A DNA stretch of 64,000 bases from JANQIV01 sp050117315 (GTDB lineage: Bacteria > Bacteroidota > Ignavibacteria > Ignavibacteriales > Melioribacteraceae), in the NCBI GenBank assembly GCA_050117315.1, contig JASFMY010000003.1, positions 1-64,000 of the forward strand, in the 5' to 3' direction. Numbering within the stretch: the first letter of the stretch is position 1; every line of letters starts with the position of its first letter. A program made the position numbers and the translations under genes. The notes below the pieces were generated by a model. That model saw nothing but the letters and a program-made list of their open reading frames with translations. It did not search any database and was not told where the DNA came from. Of this stretch, positions 25,374 to 35,331 are shown piece by piece.

Positions 25374-28300
25374 ATGAATAATAAAATAAATAATCCGCTT
25401 GTAAGTATAAATTGTATTACGTATAACCATGAGAAATTTATAAGTAATGCCATTGAAGGATTTTTATTACAGAAGACTAATTTCCCCTTTGAGGTTTTAA
25501 TGGGAGAAGATTGTTCAAGTGATAATACATTAAACATTATTAAAGCTTATCAAGAAAAATACCCTGATGTTATAAAAATAATAACATCGGAAAATAATGT
25601 AGGTACATTTGAAAACGGGAAAAGGTTAATTGAAGCTTCACGCGGGGAATATATTTCTTTTTGTGAAGGTGACGACTATTGGATAGACCCATTAAAATTA
25701 CAAAAACAAGTCGATTTTCTTGAAAAAAATTCGCAGTACGTTCTTTGTTATCATAATGCCAGTATTGTTGATGAAAACGATGTAATTATTTCTAAATCAA
25801 AATTAAGGGATGATTTCAAAAGTGATTATTCTCAAGAAGAGTTGATCCAGGGAAAGATGGTTCTAACGTTAACTTTACTAGCAAGAAATGTGGTTAAAGA
25901 GTTTCCTCATGAATTTTTAAAAGTAAAAAATGGTGATAAGTTTCTTACATCACTATACGGTAATTTTGGTAGAGGAAAATATTTAGATAATATAAAAAAC
26001 GCAGTTTACCGCAAACACTCTTTATCAATCTGGTCAAAGCTTGATCAAACAACTCAAATTTTTCATAACGGAAATACACGTGCGTGGTTGTCAAGATATT
26101 ACAAAAGAATAAATAAAAGTGAATATGCTGATTATTTTAGAAATGAAGTGGTAAATCATTTTTACGACGTTATAGATAATGTTTTATTGGATGAAATTAG
26201 TGACTATTCTAATTTAATAAAAAAAATATTCAATGAATATAATGACTTAATCTACCCCAATGAAATTGAAAAATTATCCAAACAGTTAATTCACAATAAG
26301 AAGTATTCAATTTTGTTTGATCCCAAAAGTAAAGTTCTGCAAAATAATTTTAATGAAAAAGAATCTGTTCATTGTAAAAATATGCAAATTTTAAGAACCG
26401 GTGACTGGGAGTTAATGGAATTGCAGGAATTAAATGTAGATTGGATTTTAACCAGGAAATGTAATTATCAATGTAATTATTGTACTGTACACGACAATAA
26501 AAACGGTTTTTTTGTCCCGCTTGAAAAAATTAAGAAAGTCGTTGATAAAATTAGAGAACTGCCGAACAAAAATATCATAATCTCGTTTTCCGGGGGCGAA
26601 CCTACTTTGCATCCCAAATTTTTTGAAATAAATGAATACGTTTTTGAAAAACTCGGGGATAGAGTAAAAATAGTAATTCAAACCAACCTGAGCAAGCCGG
26701 TAAAATTTTATGAAAAATTTATTGAGAGATTTAGAGATAAATTAAATTTATTCAAATTCTACACTTCGTATCATTTTGAATACGCGAAGAAAGATAATTT
26801 TATTAATAGACTAAAATTACTTTCTAAAAACGGTGTTTACGTTGTTTTTAAGATTTGCGCTGAACCAAATTTTATGGATGAAGTTAAACAAGTCTACAGT
26901 GAAGCGTTAAAAATTAAAAATGAAAAATTAGACGTAGCTCTTGTTGTTGTAAGACAGGATTACGGTTCAGTCCCTGATAAAAGATATAAACCTGAAAATT
27001 TAGAATGGTTGGAGGAAAATTATGTTGAAGAAAATCATAAATCAATCCTCTTGGAATATCAAGATACTGAATCCGGGAAGTTAATAGATTCACAAAAATA
27101 TTTGGCTGATAATCTCATTATAAATAAACAAAATAATTTTAAGGGCCTGGTTTGTCATGCGGGGCTCAATTTAATGTCGATTAACGGTGACGGAACACTT
27201 GATAGATCGGTTTGCTTTAGAAAAGTGAGAACCGAAAAACCCAATGTTTATGATAACCCGGACAGTATCCTGGATTTTCAATATCCTATTCGTTGTCCGT
27301 TTGATAGCTGTTATGTCCCCACGGATTTAAAGCTGCCTAAATACAATTTTAATGTTTTACAGAATTTAATTGCCGGGAAAGATGATGCCTCTAAGATAAT
27401 TACGGACAGCGTTAAGAAATTTTTTGATATTTATTCATTTGACGAGGTTAATTCTGCTATTGAAAATAAAGAATTAACCAAAGCAAGAAGGACTATAGAA
27501 TTCTTACTTCAAATTGATCCAAATAATGTGGGGATTTCAATTTTACTTACAAAACTATTGATTGCGGAAAATAAAAAACTGGAAGCCGTTACGGCAGTAA
27601 ACCGCGTACTGGAACTTGACCCGGGTAATAACACTGCATTTAAGTTATTTGCCGGCATTAAAAAGGAACTTGTTCCTCAAAACGAAAAAGAAAAATTAAT
27701 CACTGAAGAACAACAAGAACAAGCCAAAAACATAAAAGAAATTACTGAAAGAAAATATGTAAGAGTTGGTTCTAAAAATAAATTTACAGATTCGGACAAT
27801 TTGGAAGTTAATTGGGTGCTTACCCGGAAATGCAATTACCAATGTTCTTACTGTACGGTTTATAATAATAAAGGATCGTTTATTCCCCTTGATTTACTTA
27901 AAAGAGCAGTTGACAGATTGGCGGAACTTGACAAATCGCGATATACAATTATTCTCACGGGAGGCGAGCCTACAATCCATCCTGATTATCAAGACCTGTT
28001 ATTATACATTTTTGAAAAGTTGGGAGAAAAAGTTACTGTTATAACAATTTCAAACTTAGGCAGAACGAATAAATATTTTTCTGATTTTGCAGAAAAGATG
28101 AACGGTTATGAAAATCAAATCCGTTTTGTTGCATCTTACCATTTTGATTTTGCCAATAAAGATAAATTCCTTGAAAATATAAATACGCTTTCCTCAAAAG
28201 GATTTTATACTAAAATTCAAATTATGGCTCATCCTGAAAAGATGAACGAAGTCCGTTACCTTGATAAAGAATTAGGTAAAATTAAAAATGAATATGTTGA

Positions 28301-31300
28301 ATACCGTGTAATGGTAATCCGGGAAAATTACGGTACGGTTCCCGATAAAAGATATAATCAAGAAGACTTGAAATGGATTCAGAACTATTATAACAATCAA
28401 ACAGAAGAACAAAACATATTAATCGAAACTATCAATAAATATGGGCAAATTAAAACTGATTATTATTCGGAGCCTGAAATAAACTCTAAGGGACTTAACA
28501 AATACAAGGGCATGATTTGTAATGCAGGCGTGAGTAATATGTCTATTAATGAATTTGGTTCGGTGGATAGGGCTGTTTGTTTTAGGGGAACAAATGTAAA
28601 ATCCAAAAATATATATAACGATGATAATCCGCTAGAAGGATTTGAAAATGCCGTTGTTTGTCCCTTTGAAAGATGCGGCTGTACGGCTGATATTGCGATT
28701 CCAAAATTCTCTCCAGATTATAATAAGATTTCTATAAATAATAATGATTTAAGAAAAAGACTGGAAAAAGTTAACTGGTCAATTAAATATGAAAAGTATG
28801 CAGAAGTTTTTGAATACAACAAAATATTTAATAATGTAGCCAATCCCAAAATATCAGTAATAGTAATTTCTTGGAGGCTGCACCCGGATAATCTTAAGAA
28901 TTTTGAAATTCTTCAGAAACAGAGAAATCAAAATTATGAACTAATCTTTGTAAATAATGGTGCTGACAAAAAAGAATTTGAATGCCTTGAGCCATTTATT
29001 GATACTTATATTAAACTAAATAAAAATACCGGTGCATATTTAGCTAGAAATATTGGATCAGTATTTGCTAAATCAGATATATTGTTTTTCTTAGAAGATG
29101 ATGGCATACCCTTTGAAAATATTGTAGAGGCTCATCTTACTATACATGAATTATACGATGTAATTGCTGTTAGAGGAGTTTATATTCCTAAAACGGAAAA
29201 TAAGTTTAATGAATATACATCTCATTATTATTTAGGCAACAAACCTTTTCCAATGTATGCTGATCTTGAGGGAAATACTACTTATAAAGCAAAACATTTT
29301 TTTGAAGTTGGTGGCTGGGATGATCAAATTAGATTTGGCGGCGGCGGGGTTGACCTTTCAATTAGGTTAAATAAAATTGAACCGGATAAAAGAAAACAAA
29401 TTTATTCTCCTGATCCTGTTATTTATCATGACTATGCAAAAGATGAAAAGCACTTACAGCATAAAATAGACAAACAAAAAAAATCACGTGAAAGATTAAA
29501 AGATATACATCCAAATTGGGATGAATATTTAGCAAGCTGGCACAAATTGAGGGAGGATGAATTCAGCTTAATTAAAAAAGAGATAGAAGAAGAGAAACAA
29601 AAATCAAAAAATTTATCACCTTTTATTTCTATTTGTATTCCAACTTACAACAGGTCAAAATTTATTTTAGAAACCCTAAAAAGTGCATTAGATCAAAAAT
29701 ATGATAATTTTGAAGTAGTTGTTGTGGATGATGGTTCAACTGATAACACTAAAGAAATAATAAAATCAATTAATGATCCTAAATTACGTTTTATAGAAAA
29801 AGAGCATACTAATGCTCCGGATACTAGAAATAGATGTATAGCAGAAGCAAAAGGTGATTATATTTTATGGCTTGACAGTGACGATGAATTCTATCCGGAT
29901 ATTTTGAATGAGTATGTTGCCGTATTAAATAAATATAAAGATGTACAGATAGTTTATTGTAACTTAAAAACAGTTGATGTAAACGAAAAACTATTGCGTG
30001 TATTTAAATATCCTGATTACTATAATAAATTATATGATGCCTATACTTTTTTGTTTACCGGACAGCCAATACCTAATGCCGGAACTTTATTGAAAAAATC
30101 TATTTACTCGGAAATTGGAAATTTTAATACTGATTTTAAACGCGCTCATGATTTTGAATTTTATTCAAGACTATTTTCTTTGAAGAAATATAATCTTAAA
30201 CACGTTAATAAGTTTTTGTATAAATACAAAATTCATGAAGATAATATTACATTTAATACTTCTGGTCAGCTTGATACCTCTTACGAAGTAAAAATTTTTG
30301 AAAGTATTTTTTCTAAATCAAATTATCGCGATTTTTTTCCTAACTTAAATTGGCAAAATGATCCCCAAAATAGTAGTGCTATTGCATATTTAAATATTGG
30401 AATTAAGTTTTATCAATTAAAAGGTTTTAGGCTATCTGAAAAGTATTTTGAGAAGTTTTTATTAATTGATAATTCAAATAATAATTTTGTTGAATTGTTT
30501 AACAAATTGTTCAATGACGATCAATATGAGTTAGCTTCATTATTATTATCGAAGGTGGAGCAGAAAGTATCCGGATATGGATCATTTAATGATGTAAAAA
30601 GAATTATTACTCAAGCTGGATATCAAATTAATAACAGTTCTAATATAAGTTCAAAGGGACCGGTTGATATAATATTTCTTACATATAATCGATTGAAGTA
30701 TTTTCAAAAAACACTGGAATCATTAAAAAACAATACACGCTATCCGCATCGCATTATTGTTGTAGATAATGCAAGTGAAAATAAGATGGTAAATTATCTT
30801 AAAGAAAATGAATTGTCATTTCATAAAGTAATTTACAATAAATCAAACGAATGGACAGCAGCGTTTCAAAAGGGAATTGGTGTTTCAACTTCAGACCCGT
30901 TTATTGTTTGTGACCCTGATATTCTTGTCCCAAATATAGAAGGCAAATGCTGGCTTGAAAGGTTAATAGAGCTTCATGAAAAAAATGAAGACATGGGATT
31001 AATAGCATTAAATCTTGATCCTTCAAATAAACCGGAAAAAATGCCGGATGTTTATATAAGCGACAAAACCAAGTATAATGATGATATTACTTTATCCAAT
31101 GTTGGAACTGTAATGCAGGCAATTAAAAGAAAATATTTCAATTTCAGTTACAATACGGATTGGGAAACATGTGAAAAGATAAGACAGAACGGGGGTAAGG
31201 TTGGTTTTGCAAATAATATTATCGCTTATCATTTAGGCTGGAACGAGGGTAAAGATTATCCCGATTATATGGTTGATAAATTTAAGTACTTCAAAAATAA

Positions 31301-33155
31301 TTACGGCGTTGATACATATAAAATGTATACACAAAACTCGGATATATTAAAAGCAATGGACAGCTCGGTTGAGCAATATTATGAATATAATAGACCGGAA
31401 GTTCAAAAACTGGTTAATCCAAATTCAAAAAAAATTCTTGATGTTGGCTGCGGAAGCGGGGTAATGGCATTTGAATTAAAAGAAAAACTTAATGCTGAAG
31501 TGTGGGGAATTGAACCGGTTGAAAAGGCGGCTAAAAAAGCAGAGACTAAATTAGATAAAGTTATTTCCGGTTCTATTGAGAGTGCCTTGGATAAGTTACC
31601 GGATAATTATTTCGATTCGATAATTTTTGCCGATGTGCTTGAACATCTTGTTGACCCGAAAGAAATAATAGAAAGCATTAAATTGAAATTAAAATCAAAA
31701 GGTGAAATAGTAACATCAATTCCTAATGTACGTCACTGGACAATGATTAAAAAATTGATTGAAGGTGATTGGAGATATGAAGATGCCGGAATTCTGGATA
31801 AAACTCATTTGAGATTTTTTACTATCGATACAGCTATTGAGCTGTTTAGTAAATGCGGATTTAATGTGGAAGAATTAAGCGCAACTTTTTCTGAAAAATA
31901 TCAATATCCCGATGAACTACTTACAACATTAAATAAATTCGGATATAATGTTTCAACATTACAAGAGCATTCTCAATACTACCAATACTTGCTAAAATCG
32001 GTATTGAAAGAAGTTGAAATAGAAACATCAATAGTAATACCTGTTTACAATCAACTGGAACATACGGAAACAACTATTAATTTTATATATGAAACCGTTA
32101 AAGGAAGTTTTGAATTAATTATTATTAATAATAACAGCAAGCAAGATATTTCAGACTATTTGAACAATCTTAGTGTAGATAGGGATAATGTAAAAGTAAT
32201 AACAAATAATGAAAACTTGGGATTCCCGAAGGCTGTTAATCAAGGACTAATGGAAGCAAAGGGTAAGTATATTGTGGTCGCTAACAACGATATTATTGTA
32301 AATAAAGGCTGGCTTGAAAGATTTATTGAAGCTGCCGAATCAAGTGATTCGATAGGAATAGTAAGCGGAATTTCCAATGAAGTAAGCGGTGTACAGAAAG
32401 ATCTTAATGCTGCTTATAAAAGTATTGAAGAAATGCAAAAGTATGCGGAAATGGTTAAATTGCAAAATGCCGGTAAAAAAATGGAATTCCCGAGAGTTGC
32501 ATTTTTATGTACACTTATTAAAAAAGAAGTAATTGATAAAATCGGCGGGCTCGATGAAAGATTTTCTCCGGGTAATTATGAAGATGATGATTACTGTTTG
32601 CGAAGCCAGGTAGCCGGGTATAAAACTGTTGTTTGTAAAGATGTTTTCATTCATCACTTTGGTTCCAGGAGCTTTAAAGCAAACGGTAACGACAAATATG
32701 ATTCGCTGCTTAATATTAACAGGCAGAAGTTTATAGATAAGTGGGGAAATGATCCCGACAACATCTGGTTAAAAGGAAAGAGTATTAATTTACGTGAAGT
32801 TGAATACCCGATTGATCAAAATGAAATACATAGGTTTGTAAAAAGAGCGAATTATAATATAAATAGTAATGAGTATGATTTAGCCCTTATTAATCTTAAA
32901 AAGTGTATAGTCTCGTTTAATAAACAGAATAAAATTGAAGAGGGAGAATTAAAACTATCCTCGATTTTGAATTTAGCCGGTAAAGTTACGTTGAAGCTGG
33001 GGAAACAAAATGAAGCGGAAGATTATTTTTCTATGGCCAAGAAAATTGAAAACAACATTTTTAGAAACGACGACTGTATTCTGAAACTTGACGAAATAGA
33101 GAATGAATTGTTAAAAGAAAACGAAATCAGTAATTTTGTAGAAAAAAAAAGCTAG
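25374..33155 (+). CDS. Giant multidomain glycosyltransferase with two radical SAM domains and a methyltransferase
   Basis: A 2593-residue cytoplasmic protein with no signal or membrane segment. Domains in order: GT2 (from about residue 8; E98-G-D-D-Y-W); radical SAM 1 (C363-x3-C367-x2-C370, GGEP 407-410); a short TPR-like linker (about 690-765); radical SAM 2 (C820-x3-C824-x2-C827, GGEP 863-866); GT2 (from 1158, LEDDG, then GGWDDQIRFGGGGVD); GT2 (from 1415, DDGSTDNT, LDSDDE); GT2-like (from about 1762); class I methyltransferase (DVGCGSG from 2023); GT2 (from about 2215, ending GNYEDDDYCLR); C-terminal TPR (about 2490-2565). Each radical SAM domain ends with four cysteines in an identical C-x19-C-x26-C-x4-C pattern. 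It probably assembles and chemically edits a flagellin glycan. Each domain is recognisable; the combined function is inferred. Confidence 0.9.
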   Translation: MNNKINNPLVSINCITYNHEKFISNAIEGFLLQKTNFPFEVLMGEDCSSDNTLNIIKAYQEKYPDVIKIITSENNVGTFENGKRLIEASRGEYISFCEGDDYWIDPLKLQKQVDFLEKNSQYVLCYHNASIVDENDVIISKSKLRDDFKSDYSQEELIQGKMVLTLTLLARNVVKEFPHEFLKVKNGDKFLTSLYGNFGRGKYLDNIKNAVYRKHSLSIWSKLDQTTQIFHNGNTRAWLSRYYKRINKSEYADYFRNEVVNHFYDVIDNVLLDEISDYSNLIKKIFNEYNDLIYPNEIEKLSKQLIHNKKYSILFDPKSKVLQNNFNEKESVHCKNMQILRTGDWELMELQELNVDWILTRKCNYQCNYCTVHDNKNGFFVPLEKIKKVVDKIRELPNKNIIISFSGGEPTLHPKFFEINEYVFEKLGDRVKIVIQTNLSKPVKFYEKFIERFRDKLNLFKFYTSYHFEYAKKDNFINRLKLLSKNGVYVVFKICAEPNFMDEVKQVYSEALKIKNEKLDVALVVVRQDYGSVPDKRYKPENLEWLEENYVEENHKSILLEYQDTESGKLIDSQKYLADNLIINKQNNFKGLVCHAGLNLMSINGDGTLDRSVCFRKVRTEKPNVYDNPDSILDFQYPIRCPFDSCYVPTDLKLPKYNFNVLQNLIAGKDDASKIITDSVKKFFDIYSFDEVNSAIENKELTKARRTIEFLLQIDPNNVGISILLTKLLIAENKKLEAVTAVNRVLELDPGNNTAFKLFAGIKKELVPQNEKEKLITEEQQEQAKNIKEITERKYVRVGSKNKFTDSDNLEVNWVLTRKCNYQCSYCTVYNNKGSFIPLDLLKRAVDRLAELDKSRYTIILTGGEPTIHPDYQDLLLYIFEKLGEKVTVITISNLGRTNKYFSDFAEKMNGYENQIRFVASYHFDFANKDKFLENINTLSSKGFYTKIQIMAHPEKMNEVRYLDKELGKIKNEYVEYRVMVIRENYGTVPDKRYNQEDLKWIQNYYNNQTEEQNILIETINKYGQIKTDYYSEPEINSKGLNKYKGMICNAGVSNMSINEFGSVDRAVCFRGTNVKSKNIYNDDNPLEGFENAVVCPFERCGCTADIAIPKFSPDYNKISINNNDLRKRLEKVNWSIKYEKYAEVFEYNKIFNNVANPKISVIVISWRLHPDNLKNFEILQKQRNQNYELIFVNNGADKKEFECLEPFIDTYIKLNKNTGAYLARNIGSVFAKSDILFFLEDDGIPFENIVEAHLTIHELYDVIAVRGVYIPKTENKFNEYTSHYYLGNKPFPMYADLEGNTTYKAKHFFEVGGWDDQIRFGGGGVDLSIRLNKIEPDKRKQIYSPDPVIYHDYAKDEKHLQHKIDKQKKSRERLKDIHPNWDEYLASWHKLREDEFSLIKKEIEEEKQKSKNLSPFISICIPTYNRSKFILETLKSALDQKYDNFEVVVVDDGSTDNTKEIIKSINDPKLRFIEKEHTNAPDTRNRCIAEAKGDYILWLDSDDEFYPDILNEYVAVLNKYKDVQIVYCNLKTVDVNEKLLRVFKYPDYYNKLYDAYTFLFTGQPIPNAGTLLKKSIYSEIGNFNTDFKRAHDFEFYSRLFSLKKYNLKHVNKFLYKYKIHEDNITFNTSGQLDTSYEVKIFESIFSKSNYRDFFPNLNWQNDPQNSSAIAYLNIGIKFYQLKGFRLSEKYFEKFLLIDNSNNNFVELFNKLFNDDQYELASLLLSKVEQKVSGYGSFNDVKRIITQAGYQINNSSNISSKGPVDIIFLTYNRLKYFQKTLESLKNNTRYPHRIIVVDNASENKMVNYLKENELSFHKVIYNKSNEWTAAFQKGIGVSTSDPFIVCDPDILVPNIEGKCWLERLIELHEKNEDMGLIALNLDPSNKPEKMPDVYISDKTKYNDDITLSNVGTVMQAIKRKYFNFSYNTDWETCEKIRQNGGKVGFANNIIAYHLGWNEGKDYPDYMVDKFKYFKNNYGVDTYKMYTQNSDILKAMDSSVEQYYEYNRPEVQKLVNPNSKKILDVGCGSGVMAFELKEKLNAEVWGIEPVEKAAKKAETKLDKVISGSIESALDKLPDNYFDSIIFADVLEHLVDPKEIIESIKLKLKSKGEIVTSIPNVRHWTMIKKLIEGDWRYEDAGILDKTHLRFFTIDTAIELFSKCGFNVEELSATFSEKYQYPDELLTTLNKFGYNVSTLQEHSQYYQYLLKSVLKEVEIETSIVIPVYNQLEHTETTINFIYETVKGSFELIIINNNSKQDISDYLNNLSVDRDNVKVITNNENLGFPKAVNQGLMEAKGKYIVVANNDIIVNKGWLERFIEAAESSDSIGIVSGISNEVSGVQKDLNAAYKSIEEMQKYAEMVKLQNAGKKMEFPRVAFLCTLIKKEVIDKIGGLDERFSPGNYEDDDYCLRSQVAGYKTVVCKDVFIHHFGSRSFKANGNDKYDSLLNINRQKFIDKWGNDPDNIWLKGKSINLREVEYPIDQNEIHRFVKRANYNINSNEYDLALINLKKCIVSFNKQNKIEEGELKLSSILNLAGKVTLKLGKQNEAEDYFSMAKKIENNIFRNDDCILKLDEIENELLKENEISNFVEKKS

Positions 33156-33201
33156 GATTGTAACTTTACCACAAAGTTTCTAAAAAAACTCGGAGGAAGG
33201 G

Positions 33202-35328
33202 ATGTCTCAAACCGATTACTTATTTAAAGAAGCAATTAGACTATTAAAAAATGGGGATGTTGAACAAGCTATAATAAAATTTAACGAAATTGAAGACTCC
33301 GGTTTTGAGAGTGATATTTTATCGGAAGAAGATTTTTATATTGCTCGCGGAAGTGCATATTTATCAGGCCGGGATATTAAAAAAAGCATGGATGATTTCG
33401 AATCTGCTTTAAGTCTTAACCCGTCAAGTGTAGAAGCTTGTATGGGGCTCGCTAAGAACTTTGTGGTTAGCGGATTAAAGAAAGAAGCAAAAGTTATGTT
33501 CGAATGGGCGGTTAAAAACGGACCTGAAAACAAAGCCGCAATTGAAAACCTAAAAAAAATAAATGAACTGCTCGGATACGAATTGACTCATAACAGTTTA
33601 GATAATAACGAGGTGATTATTGAGGAAGAAAATAATTTTAACCCTTTATTTGAAAAAGCATACCGGTTGTTTTTTGAGAAAGAATATGATAGGTCGCTTG
33701 AAAACTTAGAAGAGCTTCAAATGAGATTTGAAGAAGATCTAAATATTTTGAAAGGCAACATATATCTTGCAAAAGAAGAATTTGAAAATGCAAAATTATT
33801 TTTTGAAAAAGCATTGAAGGTAAATAATAAATCTGTTGCAGCTTATAACGGGCTTGCCGGTATTTATAAGTTAAGAGGCATGCTTAACGACGCCAAAATT
33901 ATGTACGAACGTGCACTGAGTTTTAATCCCGAGGACACGGTTGCCGGTTTAGGTCTAACGGAAATCAACAGGGAATTGGACATTCCTCTTTTTCATACTG
34001 CAGTACAGTTTATTACCGATCCGAAATTATCTACTGAACTAAACGAAAAGTTAGAGGAAGCATATAAATTATTCCAAAATAAAGAGTACGAAAAGTCGTT
34101 AAGTATAGTAGAAAATGTTTCAAAAGAAAAGTCGGTTCAAGATTTAAAAGGAGTTTCGGCTTCCGTGGATAATTTTGCCGGTTTTAACCTGCTGGCTTTA
34201 GATAGATATAATGAAGCACAAACCATGTTTGAAAATGCGCTCAAAAAAAATCCGCATAGTTCCCAAGCTTGCGCCGGACTTGCGGAGTTGTGGTACATTG
34301 AGGGTAAGTACAAAGAATCAAAAACAATGTATGAATGGGCTTTAAAGAATAAGGCAAGTAATCATTTCGCCAAAGCCGGTTTGGCTAAAACAAATGAAGA
34401 ACTCGGATTTTCTCATGACCACAGCACATTGGACCTGGGCATTCCCGAAGAAATTGATAAGGAATTTACGGAATTAATAACCAAGGCTTATGAATTGTTT
34501 TCAGCTAAAAACTACAGCGGAACAATTGAATTGATAAACGACGCCGAACAGTTATTATTGAAATACGAAAATGAAAATGATCTTTCCAAGCCCTTAACAA
34601 GTTTGTATAACTTCAGGGGATTTAATTATTTGGCTTTGCAGTCCGTAAACGAAGCTGAAAAATCGTATCAAAAAGCGTTGGAGTATAATCCGAAATCATC
34701 ACAGGCATGTGCAGGCTTGGGAGAAGTACTGTTTCTTAACGGCAAAGATGAAGAAGCAAAGAAAATGTATGAATATGGAGTAATCTATGGATCGAGAAAT
34801 CAGTTCGCAATTTCCGGTTTGAAGAAAGTAAATAAATTGCTCGGCCTGCCGGAAAACGATAATTCGCTGCTACCCCGTGATAGAAAAGCTACCACCGATA
34901 AAATAAGTAATTTGATTGAAAGTGCTTATGAAGATTACAACAAAAAAAGTTATAATGACGCGATAGATAAATTATCCGAAGCGGAGAAACTTGTTGAAGA
35001 AAATTTTGATTCGTCTGAAAATTTTGAAACACTTACAAGAATAAATAACTTCCTGGGATTCAACTACATGGGTGTAGGCGATCTTTCAAATGCGAAAGAA
35101 TGTTTTACCAAGGCGCTGAATATTGATTCCAACTCATCGCAGGCTTGTGCGGGACTTGGGGAAGTATTATATCTCGAAGGTCAGGATAAAGAATCAAAAA
35201 CAATGTACGAATGGGCCGTTAAAAATAACCCGAATAATAATTATGCTGTTGCGGGACTGGCCAAACTTAATAGAATGATGGGTAAACCGGAAAATGATAA
35301 TTCATTAATGGAGAATAATTTAAACTAG
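33202..35328 (+). CDS. TPR protein made of five repeated modules
   Basis: A 708-residue soluble protein built from five modules of roughly 110-150 residues. Each module has two or three TPR helices pairs and closes with a block like S-S-Q-A-C-A-G-L-G-E-V, then K-T-M-Y-E-W-A and L-G-x-P-E-N-D-N-S-L. The last three modules are the most alike, so expansion was recent. There is no catalytic domain. An AGGAAGG ribosome binding site precedes the start. The next gene begins 3 bases after its stop. TPR domains of flagellin glycosyltransferases bind the flagellin acceptor, so this could be a scaffold for flagellin or for the neighbouring enzymes; that is inference. Confidence 0.85.
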   Translation: MSQTDYLFKEAIRLLKNGDVEQAIIKFNEIEDSGFESDILSEEDFYIARGSAYLSGRDIKKSMDDFESALSLNPSSVEACMGLAKNFVVSGLKKEAKVMFEWAVKNGPENKAAIENLKKINELLGYELTHNSLDNNEVIIEEENNFNPLFEKAYRLFFEKEYDRSLENLEELQMRFEEDLNILKGNIYLAKEEFENAKLFFEKALKVNNKSVAAYNGLAGIYKLRGMLNDAKIMYERALSFNPEDTVAGLGLTEINRELDIPLFHTAVQFITDPKLSTELNEKLEEAYKLFQNKEYEKSLSIVENVSKEKSVQDLKGVSASVDNFAGFNLLALDRYNEAQTMFENALKKNPHSSQACAGLAELWYIEGKYKESKTMYEWALKNKASNHFAKAGLAKTNEELGFSHDHSTLDLGIPEEIDKEFTELITKAYELFSAKNYSGTIELINDAEQLLLKYENENDLSKPLTSLYNFRGFNYLALQSVNEAEKSYQKALEYNPKSSQACAGLGEVLFLNGKDEEAKKMYEYGVIYGSRNQFAISGLKKVNKLLGLPENDNSLLPRDRKATTDKISNLIESAYEDYNKKSYNDAIDKLSEAEKLVEENFDSSENFETLTRINNFLGFNYMGVGDLSNAKECFTKALNIDSNSSQACAGLGEVLYLEGQDKESKTMYEWAVKNNPNNNYAVAGLAKLNRMMGKPENDNSLMENNLN

Positions 35329-35331
35329 GTT

